In this document: positions 7,562 through 14,125 of the stretch, piece after piece | Numbering within the stretch: the stretch's first letter is position 1 | How the letters are laid out: every line of letters starts with the position of its first letter | Assembly: GCA_032250905.1 (NCBI GenBank) | Contig: JAVVEQ010000061.1 | Span: 1 to 15,669 of the forward strand | Direction of reading: 5' to 3' | DNA length: 15,669 nt | Origin: Desulfotignum sp032250905 | GTDB taxonomy: Bacteria; Desulfobacterota; Desulfobacteria; Desulfobacterales; Desulfobacteraceae | Made by a program: the position numbers and the translations under genes | The notes under the pieces: generated by a model | What the model was told of the DNA's origin: nothing | The model's database searches: none | What the model saw: the letters and a program-made list of their open reading frames with translations, nothing else

Positions 7562-7963
7562 TTAGAGGCGATGGGTGACGGAAATCCTTGAAAAAGACCC
7601 GCCGAAACTGGTTTGGGAGAATTGACGGACCACTTCGGGATCATAGGTTTTACAGCTGAACACATCCAGATAAACGGTGTGGGTCAGGTTGGCGAAATGG
7701 GCGGATATCAGCGATGTTTCAATGAGCTGGACCATGGAAAACCCTGCCACTTTCTCATCTTCTCCGAAATGTACCACCTGGGTTTCTCCAAAGCGCTTCA
7801 TTTCGATGAGATCGCAAAGCCGGACCACAAATGATTTGATATAATCCGCATCCCGGATTTTTTCGGGGTCGCACTCATAAATATCGATGGCAGATGCAAT
7901 GCCCCAGGGTTCGGGGATGGTTTCCAGTGTGACGTTTGAACGGATACAGGGTGATAGATTCAT
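7562..7963 (-). CDS. SpeD/SpeH-type pyruvoyl-dependent decarboxylase homologue
   Basis: A 133-residue protein of the S-adenosylmethionine decarboxylase proenzyme family, the size of the short SpeH class. Pyruvoyl enzymes self-cleave to make a pyruvoyl group from an internal Ser. Spacing to the known catalytic set is exact: Ser76, Ser84, His89 and Cys104 here match Ser55, Ser63, His68 and Cys83 of Thermotoga maritima AdoMetDC. The residue before the cleavage Ser is Thr (ETSLISAH), where the canonical family has Glu (ESHLTIH). The His-Thr-Trp-Pro-Glu stretch is also lost. The active-site chemistry looks kept but the substrate may differ from AdoMet; some SpeD homologues are known to decarboxylate ornithine or arginine. 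No spermidine synthase is nearby. A good AAGGAAG site precedes the start. Confidence 0.8.
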   Translation of the reverse strand: MNLSPCIRSNVTLETIPEPWGIASAIDIYECDPEKIRDADYIKSFVVRLCDLIEMKRFGETQVVHFGEDEKVAGFSMVQLIETSLISAHFANLTHTVYLDVFSCKTYDPEVVRQFSQTSFGGSFSRISVTHRL

Positions 7964-7997
7964 GTGAGACTTCCTTTCTATTAACGGCAGCTGACAG

Positions 7998-8162
7998 CTA
8001 CCATTTTTGTCTGTTTCGGTTTTTCTGATACGGTTTTTTGTCTGATTGTTTTCGTTGACTGAGCTGTTCCAGACGGTCTTCCCAGCACAGGTCCTCTTCC
8101 TGGGTTTCTTTGAATTTCGGTGCTTTGTGCCTGGAATATCGGTTGTTCTCTCTCTGGACCAT
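7998..8162 (-). CDS. Small basic protein, 54 residues, first gene of the operon
   Basis: A 54-residue frame with an ATG and a good ribosome-binding site (AGGAAGG, 7 bases before it), ending TAG 34 bases before the SpeD-like start. The protein begins MVQRENNRYSRHKAPKFKE and has two Lys/Arg-rich flanks around an acidic core, EEDLCWEDRLEQL, with a single Cys26 next to Trp27. It ends QKNRNRQKW. There is no signal peptide or membrane segment, and net charge is about +6. I do not recognise a family. It lies between the sigma-54 promoter and the SpeD-like gene, so it is the first product of the transcript. It might be a structural accessory, a regulator or a peptide substrate. Clean start signals and placement support it as real. 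Confidence 0.6.
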   Translation of the reverse strand: MVQRENNRYSRHKAPKFKETQEEDLCWEDRLEQLSQRKQSDKKPYQKNRNRQKW

Positions 8163-8245
8163 GTTTTTACCTTCCTGGTTTTTTTCTTTTTTTGGGCCCG
8201 GTGAATGACCGGGTCTGATTCGGTTGTATTTGCGGAACCCGATTA

Positions 8246-8261
8246 AGCAGAAAGTGTGCCA
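8246..8261 (-). promoter_or_regulatory. Sigma-54 promoter of the peptide-SpeD-transferase-ligase-decarboxylase operon
   Basis: The minus strand reads TGGCACACTTTCTGCT. It has the invariant GG and GC separated by exactly 10 bases and differs from TGGCAC-N5-TTGCW only by C for the first T of the -12 box. The predicted start near 8234 gives a leader of about 70 bases before the 54-residue peptide. A sigma-54 activator gene lies divergently 300 bases away, which makes this match much more believable. Confidence 0.7.
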
Positions 8262-8305
8262 GGGGTTATATTGTTATTAATTTGTATTAAAATCAGAAGG
8301 TTGTA

Positions 8306-8397
8306 GAAAATTTTTTAACGGGGGCGGCAAGAGATTTTCGGTACTTTTTTACTTAAAATTTAATATTTCGGGTGATGAATACTGAAAATTTTTCAAC
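8306..8397. repeat. Pair of A/T-rich repeats, possible activator binding sites
   Basis: Bases 8306-8319 (GAAAATTTTTTAAC) and 8384-8397 (GAAAATTTTTCAAC) agree at 13 of 14 positions and start 78 bases apart. Each is nearly self-complementary; the second contains the palindrome TGAAAATTTTTCA. They lie about 45 and 123 bases upstream of the sigma-54 promoter, within the range of upstream activator sites. The rest of the 8163-8568 intergenic region is A/T-rich and I see no other gene in it. Confidence 0.4.
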
Positions 8398-8568
8398 CCC
8401 GCTTCCGGATACGCCATTCAGCAACCGTATTCGATGGGATAAATTTCTGTTTTTTCTGGACTTTTTGATAGAACTGCGGTATGTTTCCTCCCGCTGGTAT
8501 GGAACCGGAAGGTGTGATAAAATTCGGTATTTATTTGCCGGAAATGGTTAACTGAGGAGGACCTTTTT

Positions 8569-9990
8569 GTGCTGACCCGGCTTGTCTGTGCTGTAAAGGA
8601 AAAAAAACTGGCGGCTGCCATTGAAAAGCGGCTGGTCCATGCGGATGTCCGGCTCAATATTTTCCATCACCCGGACAATACCTGGCAGGATCTGGTGCGA
8701 AGCTGTGCCGATGTGTTTTTGATCAGCCGGACCCTGATCCCAAAGCCCGTGGATGCCAGTGTCGCCATTCTCAACAACCTGCCGGAAAAACCCATCACCA
8801 TTGTTCTGGATGACAGGGAGTCTTCCAAAGCCCATGCCGATCTTCTGGGCGCGGGGGCGGATATGGTGCTTTACGCCGGCCTGCCCCCGGACCGGCTGGT
8901 GGAAGCCATTGAAACCACCCTGGCTTCCCGGCAGCAGTTCTATGATTTGAACCGGTTCGACCACCGGGGCCGGACCCAGCCCCGGCTGCATGATTTTACA
9001 TCCAGCAGCCGGGACATGCAGCTGTTTCTGGAAGAGGTCCGTCAGGTGGTGGCCACGGATGTCACCTTATTGCTCCAGGGAGAGACCGGGGTGGGAAAAG
9101 AGCATCTTTCCAAAGCCATTCACATGGAAAGCCACCGTGCCAAAGGGCCGTTTATCGCTTTAAATATGGCGGCCATTCCGGAACAGCTCATGGAAAGTGA
9201 ATTGTTCGGCCATGAACAGGGCGCGTTCACTGGTGCGGTCCGTTCCCGCAGAGGCGCGTTCGAACTGGCCCACGGCGGCACCCTTTTTCTGGATGAGATC
9301 GGTGAGATGCCTTTGAAAATGCAGTCCAAGCTGCTCAGGGTGCTTCAGGATTTCGAGTTCACTCCGGTGGGCGGGGAATCTCCCGTGTGGGTGGATGTCC
9401 GGGTTATCGCCGCCACCAACAAAGACCTGACCCGGGAGGTGGAAAACAAACGATTCCGCCAGGATCTGTATTACCGGCTGGGGGTCATCACCCTGACCCT
9501 GCCCCCGCTGCGGCAGCGTAAAGAGGATATTCCGGCCGTGGCCGAACATTTTCTGATTCAGCAGGTCCAGCGCATGGGGCGGGATATTGAAGGTTTTTCA
9601 GACGATGCGGTTCATGCCCTGTGCGAGTATGCCTGGCCTGGAAACGTCCGGGAACTGATGAACGTGATTGAGCGGGCGGTGTTGCTTTGTCGGTCGAATC
9701 GGATTACACTTAAAGACCTTCCATCCGGATTTCATGCGGCAAAGGAAATGCCCGGAAACTGGATGGGCGCGGTGGAAACCGATCCTGAACTTGCCTGGGA
9801 AGGCCGGACCCTGGAACAGGTCAAATCCCGGGTCGTCACCCGGGTGGAGAAACAATACCTGGAGATGCTGCTGAAGAAAACCCGGGGCCGGGTGGGGGAA
9901 GCCGCCCGATTGGCAGGCATCCATCCCAGGGGCCTGTACGGGAAAATGAAAAAACTGGGCATTGACAAGGATCGGTTCAAATCCGTATAA
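8569..9990 (+). CDS. Sigma-54-dependent transcriptional activator with degenerate receiver (NtrC family)
   Basis: A 473-residue NtrC-type activator. Residues 1-120 have the length and strand pattern of a receiver but lack its chemistry: the acidic pair of strand 1 is absent (RLVCAVKEKK), the phospho-acceptor Asp is Ser53 (DVFLISRTL), and the conserved Lys is lost (LYAGLPPD). The AAA+ domain is complete: Walker A GETGVGKE at 171-178, the sigma-54 contact loop GAFTGA at 218-223, Walker B TLFLDEIGE near 238-246, and WPGNVREL near 356. A Fis-type helix-turn-helix is at 441-465 (RVGEAARLAG then IHPRGLYGKMKKLGI). The start is GTG at 8569 with GAGGAGG 8 bases before it. It is divergent from the operon with the sigma-54 promoter, its probable target. 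Activation by ordinary phosphorylation is unlikely. Confidence 0.93.
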   Translation: MLTRLVCAVKEKKLAAAIEKRLVHADVRLNIFHHPDNTWQDLVRSCADVFLISRTLIPKPVDASVAILNNLPEKPITIVLDDRESSKAHADLLGAGADMVLYAGLPPDRLVEAIETTLASRQQFYDLNRFDHRGRTQPRLHDFTSSSRDMQLFLEEVRQVVATDVTLLLQGETGVGKEHLSKAIHMESHRAKGPFIALNMAAIPEQLMESELFGHEQGAFTGAVRSRRGAFELAHGGTLFLDEIGEMPLKMQSKLLRVLQDFEFTPVGGESPVWVDVRVIAATNKDLTREVENKRFRQDLYYRLGVITLTLPPLRQRKEDIPAVAEHFLIQQVQRMGRDIEGFSDDAVHALCEYAWPGNVRELMNVIERAVLLCRSNRITLKDLPSGFHAAKEMPGNWMGAVETDPELAWEGRTLEQVKSRVVTRVEKQYLEMLLKKTRGRVGEAARLAGIHPRGLYGKMKKLGIDKDRFKSV

Positions 9991-10023
9991 AAAAGGGCAG
10001 CCACTTTCTGACGGAGATGATGT

Positions 10024-10872
10024 ATGACCTTGAGATGTTTGAATTCAAAAACAAGATTCAGACCTTTGATGATCCCGGCCCTGTGTCTGGTCTTGGCAGT
10101 GGCCCTGCTGTATGCCAAACCATTTCTGGCCGGCCGGATATTCCATTATCCGGTTTCGATGCCGGTTCTTTCCGAAAGCCGGTCCGGTTCTGACATTACC
10201 ATTCTGTATCACGAACGGCCGCCGTATTATGTCACCGGCCCCCTTGGGATTTATGGCTTGTGTGTGGATCCGGTGAAAAAAGCGTTTTCAGCCGCTGATA
10301 TCAGCGTTGAATGGGTCAAAATGCCGGCGGCCAGACAGCTGGAGATGTTGAAATCCAATGCCAAAAATATTTGTGCCATCGGCTGGTTTAAGAATCCTGA
10401 ACGGAAAAAATTTGCCGTGTATTCCCATGCCATATATCAGGACAAGCCGATGATCGCTTTGGCCCGTTCTGATAACCCCCGGTTCATATCCCGGCGCTCT
10501 CTGGCTCAGACGCTTGAAAATGAGGCGGTGACACTTTTGCGCAAGGATGGATATTCTTATGGCCAATATATCGATGACATGATTTTGAAACATGGTCCCC
10601 GTCAGGAGATCACCATGGCGGAAAACATCGGTATGCTCAAAATTCTTCATGACGGGCTGGCGGATTATTTTTTCATATCTGAAGAGGAAGCCGCCGAACT
10701 GATCCATACGTCCGGTCTGCTGGCAGACACATTTCAATTCATCCGGTTTACGGATGTCCCTGCGGGAAACAGACGGTATCTGCTGTTCAGCAAATCAACG
10801 GACAAACGTATTGTTGACAGGGTGGATGCCGCCATCATCCAAGTGCGTGCCGGCTCGACAAAAGAGGAATGA
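10024..10872 (+). CDS. Exported solute-binding protein (SBP_bac_3-like)
   Basis: A 282-residue protein with an N-terminal hydrophobic segment at 14-36 (PALCLVLAVALLYAKPFLAG), a membrane anchor or signal peptide. It is followed by a periplasmic binding-protein domain of the amino-acid type. The domain opens ITILYHERPPYYV, has the early helix and GLCVDPVKKAFSAADISVEWVKMP, and keeps the hinge region around CAIGWFKNPERKKFAVYS and ADYFFISEEEAAELI. No permease or ATPase gene adjoins it, so it more likely works as a ligand sensor for the kinase encoded 18 bases downstream than as an importer. The GGAG 7 bases before the ATG supports the start. The ligand is unknown; amino acid or polyamine-like compounds are possible. 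Confidence 0.78.
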   Translation: MTLRCLNSKTRFRPLMIPALCLVLAVALLYAKPFLAGRIFHYPVSMPVLSESRSGSDITILYHERPPYYVTGPLGIYGLCVDPVKKAFSAADISVEWVKMPAARQLEMLKSNAKNICAIGWFKNPERKKFAVYSHAIYQDKPMIALARSDNPRFISRRSLAQTLENEAVTLLRKDGYSYGQYIDDMILKHGPRQEITMAENIGMLKILHDGLADYFFISEEEAAELIHTSGLLADTFQFIRFTDVPAGNRRYLLFSKSTDKRIVDRVDAAIIQVRAGSTKEE

Positions 10873-10890
10873 CATGAGAAGAGGCCAGTT

Positions 10891-12987
10891 TTGAACCGAA
10901 AATATTTCACCGTCATCACAGCCCCAGCGGTGCTGTTTCTGGCTTTGTACACCACCCTGGTGTTCATTCATGAATACCAGGTCCGGAAAAAAGCCCATGC
11001 CAGAATAGCGGTCCATGCAGATATGATGTCCAGTCTTCTGTGGAACTATAATGAGAAAGGGGCTTTCCAGTATCTCTTGCTTGCCGCGGAACTGGAAAAT
11101 TATGCCTCTGTCATGGTGATGGATACCCGGGGAAATGTGTTCCAGAAAGTGTCTGGAGAGCCTTTCCAGGGAATGGAACGGTTTTCCTCGGCCATCGGAC
11201 TGATTAACCACCTGCATCCCCTTGCGGCACCGGTCCGGTACAATGACAGGATCATCGGCACCCTTCAGGCAAAACGTATCTGTAAAACCATTTATTTTGA
11301 TGCCATGCTGCTGCTGCTGCTGGTCCTGATATTCATGATTTTTGTGCTGTACACCCGGCTGGCTGGTGAAAAAAAAGTGCTGGAAAACCGGGTTGGCGAT
11401 CGCACCCGGGCGTTATCGGAACTGAACGTGAACCTGCAGGACGAAATCCGTCAGCACAAAGCCGCCAGACAGGCCCTGGAAAAAAGTGAACAACGGTACC
11501 GGGCCTATTTTGAGGAAAATATTGCTGGCGCTTATATTTCAACCCCTGCCGGCCGGCTGATTGACTGCAACCAGAAGTATCTGGATATTTTCGGATTCAG
11601 GGACAAGGCCCAGGCCCTGGAAACATCCATCAAAGATATTTACGACCATCGTGAAGAGCGGCAGCAGTTTCTGGATGCCCTGGTTGAAAATAAAAAAGTG
11701 TCTGCCTATGAAACCACATTCCGGAAAATCGACGGCAGCAAAATTCATCTGATCGAAAATGCCGCAGCCGTATTTGATGAAAACGGCCGTCTGGATCACA
11801 TCCGGGGATTTCTCCTGGATGTGACGGAAAAATACCGCCTTGAAATGCAGCTGATACAGACACAGAAAATGGAGTCCATCGGGCGCCTGGCCGGCGGAGT
11901 GGCCCATGATTTCAATAACATGCTCAGTGTGATTCTCGGACATACGGACCTGGCTCTGGAAAAGATCGATGCATCCGAGCCGCTGCACAACCATCTGCAG
12001 CAGATCCGGGATGCCGCCGAGCATTCAACGGATATCACCCGGCAGCTGCTGGCATTTGCCAGAAAACAGACCATTTCTCCAAGGGTTCTGGATCTGAACA
12101 AAACGGTTGAAGGCACTCTCAAAATGCTGCGCCGGCTCATCGGTGAAGATATCGATCTGGTGTGGAAACCGGCGGATCATCCCGGGGCTGTGAAAATGGA
12201 CCCGTCACAGATCCACCAGATTCTGGCCAATCTGTGTGTGAACGCCCGGGATGCCATCGAGGGCGTGGGCCGCGTCACCATTGAAACCCGAAAGAAACGA
12301 TTTTATGAACAGGATGATTCAGATCTCCCGGACGTCATTCCAGGCGAATTTGTGATGCTGCGCGTCACTGACGATGGTTGCGGCATGGATCAGCATACCC
12401 TGAAAAACCTGTTCGATCCTTTTTTCACCACCAAGGAGGTCGGCAAGGGCACGGGCCTGGGATTGTCCACGGTCTATGGCATCGTGAAGCAGAACAACGG
12501 GTTCATTCATGTGAATTCACAATTGAACCAGGGATCTTCGTTTGATATTTTTCTGCCCTGCCATAAAGATACCGCTGTGACCCAAGGAAGTGATTCCCCT
12601 GAGAGTGTTCCGGCCGGCAAAGGAGAGAGTATTCTGGTGGTGGAGGATGAAGTCTCCATCATGGAGCTGCTTGAGATCATGCTCGGGCAACTGGGATACA
12701 CCGTGCTGGCAGAATCCTCCCCCCAGGCCGCCCTGGACCGGGTCAAAACATGTACCGGCCGGATTGACATGCTGATCACGGACGTGATCATGCCGGATAT
12801 GAACGGCCGTGAACTGGCCAGGCAGATCAGAGAACGGTATCCGGAAATCCGGTTGTTGTTCATGTCCGGCTATCCTGCCGATGTCATCGCACAGCAGGGG
12901 GTCCTGGACAAGGGGGTTCAGTTCATCCAGAAGCCTTTTTCCGTGCAGGATATCGCCAAGAAGGTCCACCAGGCCTTAAAAGGTTAA
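10891..12987 (+). CDS. Hybrid sensor histidine kinase with PAS and C-terminal receiver
   Basis: A 698-residue membrane kinase. Transmembrane segments at about 6-27 and 137-156 flank a 110-residue periplasmic sensor. A coiled linker (160-200) leads to a PAS domain (about 200-315). The kinase core has His339 (GGVAHDFNN), the N-box near 447-451 (ANLCVNARDA), DDGCGMD at 494-500 and the FFTTKEVGKGTGLGLS stretch at 511-526. A receiver at 580-698 has the acidic pair Glu585/Asp586, phospho-acceptor Asp631 (LITDVIMPD) and Lys681 (KPF). All sites are intact. The start is TTG at 10891 with AGAGG 6 bases before it; the nearer ATG at 10874 meets a stop after six codons. It follows the solute-binding gene by 18 bases. 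There is no histidine phosphotransfer gene here. Confidence 0.93.
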   Translation: MNRKYFTVITAPAVLFLALYTTLVFIHEYQVRKKAHARIAVHADMMSSLLWNYNEKGAFQYLLLAAELENYASVMVMDTRGNVFQKVSGEPFQGMERFSSAIGLINHLHPLAAPVRYNDRIIGTLQAKRICKTIYFDAMLLLLLVLIFMIFVLYTRLAGEKKVLENRVGDRTRALSELNVNLQDEIRQHKAARQALEKSEQRYRAYFEENIAGAYISTPAGRLIDCNQKYLDIFGFRDKAQALETSIKDIYDHREERQQFLDALVENKKVSAYETTFRKIDGSKIHLIENAAAVFDENGRLDHIRGFLLDVTEKYRLEMQLIQTQKMESIGRLAGGVAHDFNNMLSVILGHTDLALEKIDASEPLHNHLQQIRDAAEHSTDITRQLLAFARKQTISPRVLDLNKTVEGTLKMLRRLIGEDIDLVWKPADHPGAVKMDPSQIHQILANLCVNARDAIEGVGRVTIETRKKRFYEQDDSDLPDVIPGEFVMLRVTDDGCGMDQHTLKNLFDPFFTTKEVGKGTGLGLSTVYGIVKQNNGFIHVNSQLNQGSSFDIFLPCHKDTAVTQGSDSPESVPAGKGESILVVEDEVSIMELLEIMLGQLGYTVLAESSPQAALDRVKTCTGRIDMLITDVIMPDMNGRELARQIRERYPEIRLLFMSGYPADVIAQQGVLDKGVQFIQKPFSVQDIAKKVHQALKG

Positions 12988-13010
12988 ATTTTTCTGTCCG
13001 TCTCCTCTAA

Positions 13011-13020
13011 NNNNNNNNNN
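13011..13020. other. Assembly gap (10 N)
   Basis: Ten undetermined bases join two contigs or mask a difficult spot. True length is unknown. It falls between two convergent genes, where a strong terminator hairpin would be expected and could have broken the assembly. The end of the PsiE-like gene is affected. Confidence 0.95.
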
Positions 13021-13513
13021 CTAAACGGCATTCATCCGGGTGTTCAAAACAGTGTTCCACATCCCTGCGTGATATTGACCGGGTGTCCGAATTTTTGACC
13101 ACCAGCCAGTATCCGATGCTTGCGGCAAATACCAGTGCGGCCGTGGCAAAAATATACGTCGGTTCCACCACTTTGAAATCCAGGATAATGACTTTCCGGG
13201 CGATGGCCATCAGGGCCGTGGCCATCACGATTTTAACATGAATCACATCGTCCCTGAGATAGATGGTGATGTTGATGAAGATTTCAATGGCGATGAGCAC
13301 GGCCATGAACGCGCCGAAGGTGGCCAGAATGTCGCTGATGTTCATGAGCATGACCGGGGGGGTGCGCAGTTTTTCATAGATTTCCCAGGCCACGTCCACC
13401 ACCCCCCAGAGAATCACCAGGGTCATCAGGACCGCCAGGCATCGGACACTGAAGCGGATCACCATCCGCAGTTTCTGAATCAACGGTTCATTGGGGTTGA
13501 ACATATCATCCAT
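13021..13513 (-). CDS. PsiE-family membrane protein, 3' end lost in the gap
   Basis: At least 164 residues of a four-helix inner-membrane protein resembling the phosphate-starvation-inducible PsiE family. Membrane segments are near 20-43 (FSVRCLAVLMTLVILWGVVD), 58-82 (ISDILATFGAFMAVLIAIEI), 95-112 and 117-138 (YIFATAALVFAASIGYWLVV). Between the second and third lies the polar YLRDDVIHVKIVMATALMAIARKVIILD stretch typical of the family. It ends in a Cys- and His-containing tail (HCFEHPDECRL) that runs into the N block. If the gap were exactly 10 bases, the frame would close at TAG (13007-13009). The biochemical role of PsiE is not known. The ribosome-binding site is weak. Confidence 0.78.
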
Positions 13514-13586
13514 GGCAGCTCTCTTTCAATTAAGGTGCACGGGACTGGCTCAACCAGACTGTCTATGGTCGGTCCCTGTAACGGTG

Positions 13587-14114
13587 TCACAAGCCTTTTT
13601 TTTCCAGCCACCTGAAAAGCAGCAGTCCCCCGGCAACAAGCAGGGGAATAATCACCCAGTGATGGATTCCCAGGATTTCCGGCAAAGTGATTTTACCGAA
13701 ATCTCCCCAGGTGTAGACGGTATGTTTGAGCACGGGATAGATTTCTGCAAAAATTGCCGCACCCGCAATCATTCCCAGGATACCCCATACCGCATCCCAG
13801 CGACCTTCGCCCAGGGCGCCCATGGAGGTGCCTGGGCAATATCCCAGAAGGCCCCATCCAAGGCCGAATATCAGACCGCCGATGATGACAGGACCCAGAA
13901 TCGTGGCTTTGATGGACAACGAGACCAGCCCCAGATCCCTGAGCAGGTATATGCCCACCATGCCCACCATCACACTGGAAAGCATGAACTTGACAATGGT
14001 CATGTCTATCAGCCGCATGGCACCCATCTGTTTGTCGTATCGCAACACCCGTCCTTTCTGGAGAAGAAAACCAAACAGCATCCCTGTGATCAGTCCATAT
14101 ATCAGCATATCCAT
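13587..14114 (-). CDS. YeeE/YedE-type sulfur transporter, C-terminal-half subunit with Cys
   Basis: A 175-residue membrane protein of the sulfur transport family (PF04143). It is half the length of full YeeE/YedE proteins and matches their second half. It has about five hydrophobic segments and the signature GLGWGLLGYCPGTSMGALGEG with Cys93. In structurally studied YeeE the conserved cysteines line the pore and relay thiosulfate. GGAGG sits immediately after the stop of the upstream partner, 6 bases before this ATG, so the two subunits are made together. The pair should form one transporter for thiosulfate or a related sulfur or selenium compound across the inner membrane. Confidence 0.88.
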   Translation of the reverse strand: MDMLIYGLITGMLFGFLLQKGRVLRYDKQMGAMRLIDMTIVKFMLSSVMVGMVGIYLLRDLGLVSLSIKATILGPVIIGGLIFGLGWGLLGYCPGTSMGALGEGRWDAVWGILGMIAGAAIFAEIYPVLKHTVYTWGDFGKITLPEILGIHHWVIIPLLVAGGLLLFRWLEKKGL

Positions 14115-14125
14115 TGACGGCCTCC

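Noticed and set aside
8418..8657. Minus-strand 79-codon frame overlapping the start of the sigma-54 activator
   Set aside because: It overlaps a convincing GTG start with a strong ribosome-binding site, and lies in the divergent control region with no supporting signals.
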